Of a stretch of 64,000 nucleotides of DNA, positions 1-9,214 are shown one piece after another. Source of the stretch: Pontibacter qinzhouensis (GTDB lineage Bacteria > Bacteroidota > Bacteroidia > Cytophagales > Hymenobacteraceae). The first letter of the stretch is position 1. Every line of letters starts with the position of its first letter. Under the pieces are notes generated by a model that made no database searches, was not told the DNA's origin, and was given only the letters and a program-made list of their open reading frames with translations. The stretch lies in contig NZ_VRTY01000018.1 of assembly GCF_008017455.1 (NCBI RefSeq), forward strand, positions 16,061-80,060. Direction: 5' to 3'. The position numbers were made by a program, and so were the translations under genes.

Positions 1-2
1 AG

Positions 3-1391
3 CGAGAGGTCGCTGAAACTGCGCCAGACCTGCAAGGCAGGCAGTCCGGAACAGGCTGGAGTGAAACAGAAAAGATAGCATTCCGTTTTTTCGCCATCTA
101 CTTTTTCCTGCAGGCTGTGCCGCTGGACTGGAAGTATTTCCAAAAGTTGCTGTCTGTGAACTGGCTCGACCTGCACTTTCGCGATATCTTCTACATCAGC
201 CGCTATACTCCCCGTTTCTTCTCTGGAGAGGCCGCAGGCTGGGGCATCGGCACCTTTACCGATTGGGCTGGCATTGCTGTGGTGGCTGCTATCGGAGCCG
301 CGTTCTGGACCTATCGCGATCGCGATAGCCAGGGTTATAAGAGATTGTACTACAGCCTGCGGGTGCTGCTACGCTACCGGCTGGCGGCCGCCTTGCTGGC
401 TTATGGCTTCATCAAGTTTTTCCCGATGCAGATGCCGTATCCTTCGCTCAGCAACCTGAACACGAACTACGGCGATCTCACCGCCTGGAAAATTTTTGCC
501 ATGAGTGCGGGTATTGTGCCGGGTTACCAGTCGTTTCTGGGGCTGGTAGAGATACTGGGGGCACTTTTCCTGCTTCACCGCAAGACCACCATTATCGGGC
601 TGCTCATTATCCTGCCTTTTCATGGCAACGTGTTTATGTCGAACCTGGCCTATGAGGGGGGGGAGCACGTGTATAGCTTGTACCTGATCAGTATCGCCTT
701 ATTCCTGCTGGCGTATGATGTGCCGCGGCTGTACGATTTGCTCGTGCTGCAGCGCCCGGCCAAACCAAGTAGCTTAAAGCCGGTATTTACGGCAGGTTAC
801 CTCAAAACGAGCCGGCTGCTGTTGAAAACCGCTTTTATTTTCTTCTTTGTGTTTGTGTACGGGTACAAGACCTATGCCAGCTACCGCACCGGCCCTTATC
901 ATTACCCTGCCACGCCCGGTTTGGCCAATGCTGCCGGCCTGTACAATGTAAGCGAGTTCCGCCTGAACGGGCAGCCGATTCCATACTCCAAAACTGACCC
1001 ACAGCGCTGGCAGGATGTGGTGTTTGAGGAGTGGAGTACACTGAGCATAAAATCGAACCGCCCGGTGCAACTGGAAACGGCAGATACAGAAGAAATAGCT
1101 GGCGAGCAGGAAGCCCGACCTTACGAAGAAGCGGGTGCCGCCGGCCGGCATTATTACCAATACACTGTCGATACGGCACAAAAGGTACTGGTGCTGGAAA
1201 ACAAGAACAGGCATCACCAGGGAGAGAAGTTTACCTTAAAATACACCCGCCCCGCCGCCACCCGCATTATCCTGTCTGGCGTGAACGAGCAGCAGGATTC
1301 TGTTTACGTGGTGCTGGACAAACTGGATAAGAAATATTTGCTTGAGGAGGTAGACAAACGCGGCGGCAGAAGAGGAGAATTTAAACTCTGA
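3..1391 (+). CDS. DoxX-like multi-pass membrane protein, type A, 5' partial
   Basis: The frame is open from the left edge and matches the full-length paralog at 21791-23206 from its FRF first-helix region onward, so the true start lies upstream of the window; the GTG at 117 is internal. The visible protein has several membrane helices with the DoxX-like core RYRLAAALLAYGFIKFFP followed by QMPYPSLS, then a charged C-terminal domain of about 150 residues containing a RWQDVVFEEWSTLSIK block. DoxX/DoxD relatives include the small subunit of thiosulfate:quinone oxidoreductase. A sulfur-related role here is inferred from family and neighbourhood (sulfite dehydrogenase downstream, a paralog pair after susCD). 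It lies 151 bp upstream of a type-B paralog, probably in one operon. Confidence 0.75.
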   Translation, partial: REVAETAPDLQGRQSGTGWSETEKIAFRFFAIYFFLQAVPLDWKYFQKLLSVNWLDLHFRDIFYISRYTPRFFSGEAAGWGIGTFTDWAGIAVVAAIGAAFWTYRDRDSQGYKRLYYSLRVLLRYRLAAALLAYGFIKFFPMQMPYPSLSNLNTNYGDLTAWKIFAMSAGIVPGYQSFLGLVEILGALFLLHRKTTIIGLLIILPFHGNVFMSNLAYEGGEHVYSLYLISIALFLLAYDVPRLYDLLVLQRPAKPSSLKPVFTAGYLKTSRLLLKTAFIFFFVFVYGYKTYASYRTGPYHYPATPGLANAAGLYNVSEFRLNGQPIPYSKTDPQRWQDVVFEEWSTLSIKSNRPVQLETADTEEIAGEQEARPYEEAGAAGRHYYQYTVDTAQKVLVLENKNRHHQGEKFTLKYTRPAATRIILSGVNEQQDSVYVVLDKLDKKYLLEEVDKRGGRRGEFKL

Positions 1392-1420
1392 GGCGCAACA
1401 GGCACATAAGCGGTAAACCA

Positions 1421-1451
1421 AATTATTTGCATGAAAATAGCCTTCCAGAGC
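1421..1451 (+). repeat. Dispersed Z element, copy 1
   Basis: AATTATTTGCATGAAAATAG followed by CCTTCCAGAG. It sits between the two DoxX-like genes. From its ATG it could encode MKIAFQSSQHV. It lacks the full right half of the hairpin. Confidence 0.6.
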
Positions 1452-1542
1452 AGTCAACATGTTTGACGAATTGCCTGCTGCACAGACTAACGTTGGAGAG
1501 CCGGCAGAATACCAAATAATTATCGGAACATAAATTATTTAC

Positions 1543-3210
1543 ATGATGTCTAAAACAGAAAATTCACCAGTTCTGGCAGTACCAAAGCCTCACCTGGCGG
1601 TAGAGCCGGTGCCGAAGGAGGCAACAGCTGCGACCGGACCGCAGGTACCAGCCTGGCAAGCGTACGAAAAGTTAATTTTCAGGATAACGTTTATCTTCTT
1701 CGTTAGCCTTTGCATTCCCAATAGTGCCAGTTGGTACAAGCACATGGTGTCGATTGATTGGGCCAGCCTGCACTACCGCGACTTGTACGACATTGCCCGC
1801 TTCGGCTCCGGTATCGACTTTTTCGGGAACACGCTGTTCGGCAGCAGGCTCAACGGATATGCCAACTGGATTATCACGTTTCTTGTCGCCCTTGCCGGTG
1901 GCTTCATCTGGACGGTAATAGACAAAATCAGGAAGCCTTCGCCTTCAGATTATAACCTGCTCTACTACTGGCTGCGTACCATCGTGCGGTATCGGGCAGG
2001 AATCGGTATCATCGGGTTTGGTTTTACCAAAGTGCTGCCTGTGCAGATGCCTTTCCCTTCGCTAGGACTGCTGGAAACCAGTTTCGGTGATTTAACGGCG
2101 CAGAAAATATACTGGCTCTCCATCGGTATTGTGCCCTGGTACCAGATTTTTGCAGGCGTGGTAGAGGTAACGGCAGGTACGCTGTTGCTTTTCCGCCGCA
2201 CTACCACCATTGGAGCTATATTGCTTTTCGGTGCGCTGGGCGATATTGTGTATGTGAACTTTGCCTACGATGGCGGAGTACATGTGTACAGCTCCTATTT
2301 CGTGCTGCTGTCAGCTTTCCTGCTGGCACAGGACGTGCCGCGGCTGTACCGTCTCTTTATTCAGGAGCGCCTTACCGTGCCCGTTAATTTTTATCCTTCC
2401 TTCTCCAAAAAATGGCAGCAGTATGCCCGGGTGGGTATAAAGGCGGGTTTGCTGTTTGTTTTTCTGGGGCTGTTCTTTTATTACCAGCTCATCAATTTCC
2501 TGTACGACCCTTACAAACAGCCTTCTACAGCTGGCGTAAAAGAGTTGCGGGGCACCTTTGCCGTGTCTGAGTTTCGCCTCAATAACCAGCTCATCCCTTA
2601 CTCGCCACTGGACACGGTGCGTTGGCAGAGCGCCACGTTCGAGAACTGGACCACGCTTACCTTTAAGGTGAACCGCCCGGTGCCGCTCGATCTGTCGAAT
2701 GGCGGAGGCTCCCCGATGCGTGACATCAACCGGACCTTTGAGGTATCTGGTGTTGGCGGAGGGCAGCGGGTATTCCACTACTATGCCGACACTATTGAGA
2801 ATGTGCTGTACCTGCAGGATAAATACTTTCCGTTTCAGGGTCGCCGCAACAGGGTGGCCAACGTGCGCAGCGACGGAGGCCAGAATAACCTCAGCACCGA
2901 TAAAAACCAGCAGGCCGGTTTAGCCCTGAACGCAGCCGATTGGATACCAGCCACGGCTTGTGCTAACATTGGCGACGAAAATAAGGTGATCCACCCGCTT
3001 GCCGCCTCCACCAGACGTGACCGGGAATTTGCCGAAGCCCAGAGAAACGAGGAACGCAACCGGATGGTGTTGCACTACAAGACAACAGATGGCAACAGAG
3101 TTATTCTAACGGGTATCAACGAAAACAGCGATTCCCTATATGTAGTGCTCGATAAGGTAAACAGGAAATACGCGCTTTCAAAAAGTACGCTGCAGGCCGG
3201 AAAATATTGA
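1543..3210 (+). CDS. DoxX-like multi-pass membrane protein, type B
   Basis: A 555-residue integral membrane protein with a soluble N-terminal tail of about 45 residues, about seven hydrophobic segments, and the same core as its neighbour (RYRAGIGIIGFGFTKVLP, then QMPFPSLG). Its C-terminal domain (GTFAVSEFRLNNQLIPYSP, RWQSATFENWTTLTFK) is longer than in the type-A proteins because of a roughly 100-residue insertion around residues 430-510. It is closest in layout to the 510-residue protein at 23244-24776. The tandem A-B order is repeated there. The function is unknown; DoxX-family membership suggests a redox or quinone-linked membrane role, possibly in sulfur compound oxidation. A hairpin terminator follows. 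Confidence 0.75.
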   Translation: MMSKTENSPVLAVPKPHLAVEPVPKEATAATGPQVPAWQAYEKLIFRITFIFFVSLCIPNSASWYKHMVSIDWASLHYRDLYDIARFGSGIDFFGNTLFGSRLNGYANWIITFLVALAGGFIWTVIDKIRKPSPSDYNLLYYWLRTIVRYRAGIGIIGFGFTKVLPVQMPFPSLGLLETSFGDLTAQKIYWLSIGIVPWYQIFAGVVEVTAGTLLLFRRTTTIGAILLFGALGDIVYVNFAYDGGVHVYSSYFVLLSAFLLAQDVPRLYRLFIQERLTVPVNFYPSFSKKWQQYARVGIKAGLLFVFLGLFFYYQLINFLYDPYKQPSTAGVKELRGTFAVSEFRLNNQLIPYSPLDTVRWQSATFENWTTLTFKVNRPVPLDLSNGGGSPMRDINRTFEVSGVGGGQRVFHYYADTIENVLYLQDKYFPFQGRRNRVANVRSDGGQNNLSTDKNQQAGLALNAADWIPATACANIGDENKVIHPLAASTRRDREFAEAQRNEERNRMVLHYKTTDGNRVILTGINENSDSLYVVLDKVNRKYALSKSTLQAGKY

Positions 3211-3240
3211 TTGGTGAGATAGTCAATGTTAGAAAGGGGA

Positions 3241-3270
3241 TTACGCCGGCGCTCTGCACCGGCGTAATTT
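3241..3270 (+). terminator. Rho-independent-like terminator after the DoxX pair
   Basis: Perfect 9-bp stem TTACGCCGG / CCGGCGTAA with a 9-nt loop, followed by TTT. It closes the upstream DoxX operon and separates it from the cytochrome c gene. Confidence 0.7.
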
Positions 3271-3527
3271 AACGTAAAATAAATAGGGAAAAACCTTTAG
3301 AAAATGATGGGCTACTTTTCTCTTTGTTTAAGACAATCGGAATTTCTGTCTTTTTACTGGTAGTTTTTTCTTAAGTAAAGCTGTTAACATAAATTCAGCA
3401 GCTCCTAAATGAAAACTGATAATAAATGCTTCTATAAGGACCATTAAAGCACCTTTTCAACATTTCTAATTTTGAATTTCTGATTTTTAATTTGGCGAAG
3501 CTCCTAAAGCAGCTCTTTTAAACTATA
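3271..3527. other. Gene-free leader of the cytochrome c/sulfite dehydrogenase unit
   Basis: Downstream of the terminator no shared TACTAwTyCTATAG motif is seen. Short ORFs here hold single Cys codons only. Positions 3463-3509 carry a reverse-orientation copy of an AT-rich repeat (in reverse complement AATTAAAAATCAGAAATTC) that also occurs at 8586, 14135 and 39306. Confidence 0.5.
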
Positions 3528-4166
3528 ATGTTATCAGTACCAAACTTTTTAAAGCGCGTGAGAGGATCCGGGAATAGAAGCTTACTGCTCTTGATGCCCC
3601 TCTTGCTGCTTTTTGCCTGCAGGAGCAGAGATGCGGCTATAGAAGAGCTTCAGAACAGCCGTGATGCGGCAGCCATAGCCGAAACAGAAGACTGGCCGGC
3701 CACTTTTGGTTTCGGCAAAGCAGCCACAGCAAGCCAAATCGCCTTACTCGACACGGATGTGCGTCCAGACGGGCGGGGGCTGCCTGTCGGAAGTGGTGAC
3801 GTAGTGACAGGCAGGAAACTTTATGCAGCCAAATGTGCTGCCTGCCATGGCGCCACCGGCACCGAAGGTCCTTTCGACAAACTGGTTACAGCAGCCGGTG
3901 CAAGAGGCAACAATGGTAAAACGATTGGCACATACTGGCCCTATGCCACCACGCTCTACGACTATATTAACAGGGCGATGCCCTTTAATGCTCCCGGCTC
4001 TCTTACACCTGATGAAGTGTATAGCTTAACCGCCTACCTGCTACATGCCAACAATATATTGCCAGCAGATGCCGTGATGACAGCACAAAGCTTACCGCAG
4101 GTGCAAATGCCGGCAAAAGAACGCTTCATAACAGACGACAGAAAAGGCGGAGCAGAGGTACGTTAA
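3528..4166 (+). CDS. Lipoprotein cytochrome c (SoxD/SorB-like)
   Basis: A 212-residue protein with a hydrophobic leader ending in the lipobox LLFAC (Cys31), so it is probably lipid-anchored outside the inner membrane. A single c-type heme site CAACH (Cys103, Cys106, His107) and a likely axial Met151 in RAMPFNAPG define a class I cytochrome c domain of the type seen in SoxD and in SorB-like electron acceptors. The gene directly precedes the molybdenum sulfite dehydrogenase, 120 bp apart. The pair is expected to pass electrons from sulfite to the respiratory chain; the partnership is inferred from adjacency and known SoxCD/SorAB organisation. Confidence 0.85.
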   Translation: MLSVPNFLKRVRGSGNRSLLLLMPLLLLFACRSRDAAIEELQNSRDAAAIAETEDWPATFGFGKAATASQIALLDTDVRPDGRGLPVGSGDVVTGRKLYAAKCAACHGATGTEGPFDKLVTAAGARGNNGKTIGTYWPYATTLYDYINRAMPFNAPGSLTPDEVYSLTAYLLHANNILPADAVMTAQSLPQVQMPAKERFITDDRKGGAEVR

Positions 4167-4286
4167 AGTTCAGTAAGTTGATGAAGGAGGTAGCAGTAGC
4201 TTTAGATTTTTGAAGCCGAATAGAAAAGCAGTAAATGAAATTTGCAGCGCCTCAAGCAGCTGCGATTAATATAAAACACAAAGTAC

Positions 4287-5555
4287 ATGAACGATGATCT
4301 GGTGAAGCTGAAAGAAGGGGAAGAGCCGCTTTTCTACCGGAAAGTGAGCCGTCGCACCATGCTTGGAGGGGCGGCTACGGCTGCCCTGGTGCTGGTGCAA
4401 TCTGCCGCAGGCAAGGTGGTGCAGGCAGGTTTGCCGGAGGCTGCTTTCACGGCGGCAGACCCTACTAAAATACAGGGGCTGCCGCCTGGTGAGGCAGGAC
4501 AGAAATCGCCTTTTGAGCAATTGGTACGCCTGCCCTCCGACACGTCTTCCCGCACACCGCTGCAGGACCTGCACGGGATGATAACACCGTCCGACCTGCA
4601 CTTTGAGCGCCATCATGCCGGAATCCCAGCAATAGATCCTGCCAAATACGAACTGGTGATTCATGGGATGGTGGAAAAGCCCATGGTCTTTAAACTGGCC
4701 GACCTGAAGCGTTTTCCAGCGGTTTCCAGAATTTGTTTCCTGGAGTGCTCCGGCAACTTCCGCACCGGCCGTGAAAACATGACACCCCAGGAAATCTGCG
4801 GCCTGACAAGCCAGAGCGAATGGACCGGCGTGAAGCTGTCGACGCTATTCCGGGAGGTGGGGGTGAAGCCGAAGGCTACCTGGTTCCTGGCAGAAGGTTC
4901 CGATGCCGCCGTAATGACCCGCAGTATTCCCGTGCGCAAAGGCTGGGACGATGCTTTAATTGTATACGGCCAGAACGGCGAAGCCATTCGCCCGGCGCAA
5001 GGCTACCCGGCCCGCCTGCTGCTCCCTGGCTGGGAAGGCAACACCAGCGTGAAATGGCTGCGACGCATAGAACTGTCGGATCAGCCCTTTATGACACGCG
5101 AAGAAACCTCGAAGTACTCTGAGCCTGTGCGGGATGGTAAAATCAGGCAGTTCAGCTTTGAAATGGATGCCCGTTCTATTATCACGTTCCCTGCCTATCC
5201 CACGCAGCTCGATAAAGGATGGGTCGAGATAAGGGGAATTGCCTGGAGCGGGCGTGGCAAAATAAGACAGGTGGAGGTAAGTACCGATGCAGGTAAAAGC
5301 TGGCAGTGTGCTCGCCTGCAGGAGCCCGTGCTCGACAAGGCGCATACCGTGTTCCGGCATTTGTGGGAGTGGCGGGGCGGCGCAACCGAAATTATGAGCC
5401 GGGCTACCGACGAAACAGGTTACGTACAGCCAACGCTGGCGCAACTGCTGGCTGCCAGAGGAGAGGACATGGGTGGTTACCATCTCAACCCCATTACAAC
5501 TTTTGTGCTAAAGCGAGACGGACAAGTGCTGTTTAAGCCGGAAACCTGGAGATAA
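4287..5555 (+). CDS. SoxC/SorA-type molybdenum sulfite dehydrogenase
   Basis: A 422-residue protein of the sulfite oxidase superfamily. A twin-arginine signal (SRRTMLGGAATAALVLV, Arg22-Arg23) indicates folded export by Tat. The molybdopterin domain contains the cysteine Mo ligand in FLECSGN (Cys154). The C-terminal dimerisation domain is recognisable by the GKIRQVEVSTDAGKSW block. The enzyme would oxidise sulfite to sulfate in the periplasm and hand electrons to the cytochrome c encoded just upstream. SoxC proper works with SoxD in the Sox complex, but no soxAXYZB genes are in this window, so stand-alone sulfite detoxification or energy conservation is more likely. Confidence 0.88.
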   Translation: MNDDLVKLKEGEEPLFYRKVSRRTMLGGAATAALVLVQSAAGKVVQAGLPEAAFTAADPTKIQGLPPGEAGQKSPFEQLVRLPSDTSSRTPLQDLHGMITPSDLHFERHHAGIPAIDPAKYELVIHGMVEKPMVFKLADLKRFPAVSRICFLECSGNFRTGRENMTPQEICGLTSQSEWTGVKLSTLFREVGVKPKATWFLAEGSDAAVMTRSIPVRKGWDDALIVYGQNGEAIRPAQGYPARLLLPGWEGNTSVKWLRRIELSDQPFMTREETSKYSEPVRDGKIRQFSFEMDARSIITFPAYPTQLDKGWVEIRGIAWSGRGKIRQVEVSTDAGKSWQCARLQEPVLDKAHTVFRHLWEWRGGATEIMSRATDETGYVQPTLAQLLAARGEDMGGYHLNPITTFVLKRDGQVLFKPETWR

Positions 5556-5632
5556 ATTTAGATTATATTACATAAAGTAAGAGGTCACAAGTAGTAAGAT
5601 ACCAGGCTTAAACGTGTGATACAGCTGGGTAA

Positions 5633-5760
5633 TAAGTATCAGGACAAAATTACATTAAACTTTAATACATAGGAATTAATGGTTTAATCTATTGAATACA
5701 AATGATTTATGGATAAAAAAGACGTGTATCTTATGTCGTGATACTTGTGTCCTTTTACTT
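5633..5760. repeat. MITE-like element X, copy 1 (128 bp)
   Basis: Closely matches 16923-17050 along its whole length. The ends are imperfect inverted repeats (TAAGTAnnAGGACA from each side). The right half contains TGTCGTGATACTTGTGTCC, which resembles the middle of the Y elements. It lies just upstream of the flavoprotein start and extends that ORF spuriously. Confidence 0.7.
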
Positions 5761-5781
5761 ATTAATTTAAAAGAGAATATT

Positions 5782-7236
5782 TTGCAAAAATACGAATACG
5801 ATGCTGTGGTAGTGGGCTCCGGACCAAACGGATTAGCGGCTGCCATAACCTTGCAACATGCCGGACTGTCGGTGTTGCTGCTGGAAGGTAAAAGTACCAT
5901 AGGAGGTGGCTTACGAACAGCAGAGCTTAATCTGCAGGGCTTTAAATACGATGTGTGTTCCGCTATTCATCCGCTGGCAGCGGGTTCGCCCTTTTTCCAG
6001 AGCCTGCCATTGCAAGAGCATGGTTTGCGCTACATTTATCCGCCTCTTGCCGCGGCACATCCTTTCGATGGAGGCAAAGTGGCTACATTAGGAAAATCGG
6101 TGGAGGAAACGGCGCAGCAGTTCGGGCAGGACGAAAAAGCCTACCGGGACCTGGTGCAGCCACTGGTGCGGGACTGGCCTGCTATTGCCCCCGATGTGCT
6201 GGGGCCGTTGCCTTTCCCGAAGCACCCTTTTGCCATGGCCCGCTTCGGACTGAAAGCGTTGCCTTCTGCCCTGCACATTTCAAAGCGATTTGTAACAGCA
6301 GAGGCCAGAGGACTGTGGGCAGGCATGGCAGCACATTCCATTCAGCCGCTTTCTCACCTCACTACCTCTGCTATTGGGCTGGTGCTGATGGCGGCCGGGC
6401 ACCTGCGGGGCTGGCCGGTGCCGAAAGGAGGTTCGCAAAGCATAGCCAATGCACTGGCATCTTACTTTACATCGCTGGGGGGCAAAATAGAGACAAACCA
6501 ATACATACAGTCACTAAGCCAGTTGCCGGCGGCAAAGGCTGTGCTCTTCGATGTAACACCCAGGCAACTCCTGAAAATTGCCGGTAACCGGCTACCTGGC
6601 AACTATAAAAATCAACTGGAAAGGTACCGGCACGGGATGGGCGTATACAAAGTAGATTGGGCGTTGAGCGAACCTATTCCTTTTTCTACGGCTGCCTGCC
6701 GCCAGGCTGGCACGATACATTTAGGGAACACACTTGAAGAAATAGCCGCTTCGGAGCAGGCTACGGCACAGGGGAAACACCCGGAGAAGCCATTTGTTTT
6801 GCTAGCCCAGCAGAGCTTGTTCGATGCTTGCCGGGCACCGGTTGGCAAACATACTGCCTGGGCTTACTGCCACGTACCCAACGGATCTACAAAAGACATG
6901 ACAAAGGCTATTGAGCAGCAGGTAGAGCGTTTTGCGCCTGGCTTCCGCGACATTATTATGGCCAAAAGCGTGAAGAACACGATTGAATTGGAAGCCTATA
7001 ACCCCAATTACATCGGTGGTGACATTAACGGGGGCATCATTGACCTGGCGCAGCTCTATACCCGGCCTACCTTAAGCTTGTCGCCTTACCGCACGCCTGT
7101 TAAAGGCTTGTATTTCTGCTCCTCCTCCACACCGCCTGGTGGTGGCGTGCACGGCATGTGTGGCTATCATGCAGCTAAAACTGCATTAAAAGACATTTTT
7201 AAATTAAAACCGACCATTCCATTAGCTGCTGGCTGA
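5782..7236 (+). CDS. Phytoene desaturase-like FAD-dependent oxidoreductase
   Basis: Dinucleotide-binding motif VVVGSGPNGLAAAITLQHAG at the N terminus and a C-terminal FAD-contact region (GLYFCSSSTPPGGGVHGMCG) place it in the NAD(P)/FAD-dependent CrtI-like family; the length (484 residues) is typical. I chose the TTG at 5782, because the longer frame from 5692 runs through a mobile X element and adds a non-homologous N terminus. The substrate is unknown; many such proteins are not carotenoid enzymes. It lies between the sulfite dehydrogenase and the YeiH exporter, with only 44 bp to the latter, suggesting co-transcription. Confidence 0.8.
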   Translation: MQKYEYDAVVVGSGPNGLAAAITLQHAGLSVLLLEGKSTIGGGLRTAELNLQGFKYDVCSAIHPLAAGSPFFQSLPLQEHGLRYIYPPLAAAHPFDGGKVATLGKSVEETAQQFGQDEKAYRDLVQPLVRDWPAIAPDVLGPLPFPKHPFAMARFGLKALPSALHISKRFVTAEARGLWAGMAAHSIQPLSHLTTSAIGLVLMAAGHLRGWPVPKGGSQSIANALASYFTSLGGKIETNQYIQSLSQLPAAKAVLFDVTPRQLLKIAGNRLPGNYKNQLERYRHGMGVYKVDWALSEPIPFSTAACRQAGTIHLGNTLEEIAASEQATAQGKHPEKPFVLLAQQSLFDACRAPVGKHTAWAYCHVPNGSTKDMTKAIEQQVERFAPGFRDIIMAKSVKNTIELEAYNPNYIGGDINGGIIDLAQLYTRPTLSLSPYRTPVKGLYFCSSSTPPGGGVHGMCGYHAAKTALKDIFKLKPTIPLAAG

Positions 7237-7280
7237 TTTTTCATGAAAAACCAGTCTCTAACTTTCTAACATAAAGTATC

Positions 7281-8579
7281 ATGTCAACAATACAAACACA
7301 AGTACCCATTATCAAAAAAAAGTTTGTCCTGCACGAAGACTGGGCCGTGGTGGTGCTCGGCTTCCTGATTATTCTGCTGGCGATTGGCGGGCTGCTGCTG
7401 CCTGAGCCGGATTGTAACTGGCAGAACCACAGTGCATTGGTGGAAACCGTTCTTGTTCCGGCCAATTTGCTGGCTGTTTTTTACCACTTCCTGTATGCAT
7501 TCGGTATAGCGGTGCTGGGTGCGGTGTTAACAAATAAATCGTTTCGGAGTATTCTGGTTGTTTTCCCTGTTATTTATATGCTCACGGTGGTGGCATTGGT
7601 GCTGGCCGGAAATGCGCAGGTAAAGAACCTGAACCTGGAGGCCGTTATTTTTGCGCTCTCCATTGGGTTACTGGTTAGCAATTTGTTCCAGTTGCCCGAC
7701 TGGTTCCGTTCGGCGCTCTCAACCGAGCTTTTCGTAAAGATCGGCCTGGTGCTGCTGGGAACCAGCGTCATTTTCTCCGATATTCTGAAAGCCGGTTCTC
7801 TGGGGCTGATTCAGGCATTGGTGGTGGTGCTCTCGGTATGGTACTTTGCCGCCTGGCTCTGCCGCAAACTGAAAGTAGATGATGAACTCACGATGATGAT
7901 TTCCAGTTCCGTCTCCATCTGTGGTGTTTCGGCCGCGATTGCTACCTGCGGCGCTATAAACGGCGATCCGAAGAAGCTTTCATATGTCATTTCCATGGTG
8001 CTGATTACGGCCATCCCGATGATGATTTTTATGCCCTATATTGCCCATTACTTTAACTTTCCGCAGGAGGTGACCGGGGCCTGGCTCGGAGGCAGCATCG
8101 ATACAACCGGGGCCGTGGTGGCATCTGGTTCCCTGGTAGGAGAGGCGGCGCTTAAAATAAGTACAATCGTGAAATTTTCGCAGAATGTACTATTAGGCAT
8201 TGCGGCTTTCGCCATCAGCATCTACTGGACCTACACCAAAAAAACCGGCCCGGACGGTGAAGTAACAAAACCTACGCTTGGCCTTATCTGGGAGCGTTTC
8301 CCTAAGTTCGTGATCGGTTTTGTGGTGGCGTCGCTGCTGTTTTCGTTTGTGGTGCCAGGAGAGGTGAACGAAGCCATAAAAGGGACCCTGAAGAGCTTGC
8401 AGGGGCTGTGGTTTGTGCTGGCTTTTACCAGCATCGGGCTGGAGACCAACTTTAAAGACCTCATCCAGAAGAACAGCAGAACACCGTTTTACGCTTTCCT
8501 GCTGGCGCAGCTGTTCAATATCTTCATTACGTTGATTATCGCTTTTTTCCTTTTCGGTAATATGGAGGCAGGAGCTTAG
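7281..8579 (+). CDS. YeiH/UPF0324 family putative sulfate exporter
   Basis: A 432-residue polytopic membrane protein with about ten helices. It carries blocks typical of the YeiH family: KIGLVLLGTSVIFSDIL, SSSVSICGVSAAIATCGAIN, GAWLGGSIDTTGAVVASG and the C-terminal LWFVLAFTSIGLETNFKDL. Family members are annotated as putative sulfate exporters. Its position downstream of sulfite dehydrogenase fits removal of sulfate formed from sulfite, although the substrate has not been shown for this protein. A strong hairpin follows at 8618. Confidence 0.85.
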   Translation: MSTIQTQVPIIKKKFVLHEDWAVVVLGFLIILLAIGGLLLPEPDCNWQNHSALVETVLVPANLLAVFYHFLYAFGIAVLGAVLTNKSFRSILVVFPVIYMLTVVALVLAGNAQVKNLNLEAVIFALSIGLLVSNLFQLPDWFRSALSTELFVKIGLVLLGTSVIFSDILKAGSLGLIQALVVVLSVWYFAAWLCRKLKVDDELTMMISSSVSICGVSAAIATCGAINGDPKKLSYVISMVLITAIPMMIFMPYIAHYFNFPQEVTGAWLGGSIDTTGAVVASGSLVGEAALKISTIVKFSQNVLLGIAAFAISIYWTYTKKTGPDGEVTKPTLGLIWERFPKFVIGFVVASLLFSFVVPGEVNEAIKGTLKSLQGLWFVLAFTSIGLETNFKDLIQKNSRTPFYAFLLAQLFNIFITLIIAFFLFGNMEAGA

Positions 8580-8617
8580 GAGCCTCGCTAAATTGAAAAT
8601 TAGAAATTCAAAATTAA

Positions 8618-8661
8618 ACATGCTTCTAAAAGGTGCTTTCATGGCCCTTTTAGAAGCATGT
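8618..8661 (+). terminator. Long hairpin after the YeiH gene
   Basis: Perfect 16-bp stem, ACATGCTTCTAAAAGG paired with CCTTTTAGAAGCATGT, around a 12-nt loop, 39 bp after the stop. There is little poly-T, so it may also act in RNA stability. Confidence 0.6.
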
Positions 8662-8803
8662 TCACCAGTTTTCAAGTGAAATTTGCTGATTTGTTATGAC
8701 AACTTTACTCAGGAATCGGGTTGCGACAAAGTGCACAGTTTTCATCTGAAACAGCTTTAGAGCGACTCCGCTTACCTGGGTTAAGCAACGGCATCAGTGG
8801 CAA

Positions 8804-8840
8804 AAATGCCTTCGGAAGGCCTTTTTCATTAGAATAATTT
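8804..8840 (-). repeat. Dispersed Z element, copy 2
   Basis: On the minus strand AAATTATTCTAATGAAAAAG followed by the palindrome GGCCTTCCGAAGGC. From its ATG it could encode MKKAFRRHFCH. Confidence 0.7.
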
Positions 8841-9046
8841 AGTTGTTGGTTGTTAGTTGCTGATTGTTGATTTGGAGACGGGGAAATTCTGATTGATTGG
8901 GTGAATGAAAAATTCACTCATAACTCTTTAAATTCTGATTTATACAAACATGACCCCGTAGCCTCAGCCCTTGCGGCTGATCATGACCCCAAGCTGGAGC
9001 AACAGCAGAGTCGCATCTGAAAGATCCATTTCATTAGAATAATTCA

Positions 9047-9188
9047 AGTTGCGATTTACTCATGTTGCAAATCCGGAAAGGTAATCCTCGCCTCTTTGTT
9101 CTTGTAAAAGTAGCTCCTCAATAAATTTAAGAATCAGCTTTTCTCAATAATCAAGTAGAAATCAAACTGCGTAAAATAAATCGCAACT
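9047..9188. repeat. 142-bp element with perfect 12-bp terminal inverted repeats
   Basis: AGTTGCGATTTA at 9047-9058 and TAAATCGCAACT at 9177-9188 are exact reverse complements. It directly abuts the AT-rich HNH/VapBC patch and may mark its edge. Confidence 0.55.
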
Positions 9189-9214
9189 GGCACAGTTTAA
9201 ATTGCACTCCCTCT

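Larger units (their letters stand above)
8662..9214. other. Repeat-rich gene-free stretch
   Basis: Contains a reverse Z element (8804-8840), a GTTGTTGGTTGTTAG simple-repeat tract (8841-8872), a duplicated CATGACCCC, a truncated Z element (9029-9045) and the inverted-repeat element at 9047-9188. The only long ORF (8705-8917, minus) is made of repeats and is not supported. Confidence 0.55.

Noticed and set aside
117..1391. GTG at 117 as the start of the first gene
   Set aside because: The frame is open from position 3 and the upstream codons match the first helix of the full-length paralog, so the gene is cut by the window edge.
5955..6587. 210-codon ORF inside the CrtI-like gene
   Set aside because: Shadow frame of a well-supported flavoprotein; no independent domain.
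8705..8917. Minus-strand 70-codon ORF
   Set aside because: It consists of Z-element and simple-repeat sequence; no protein features.
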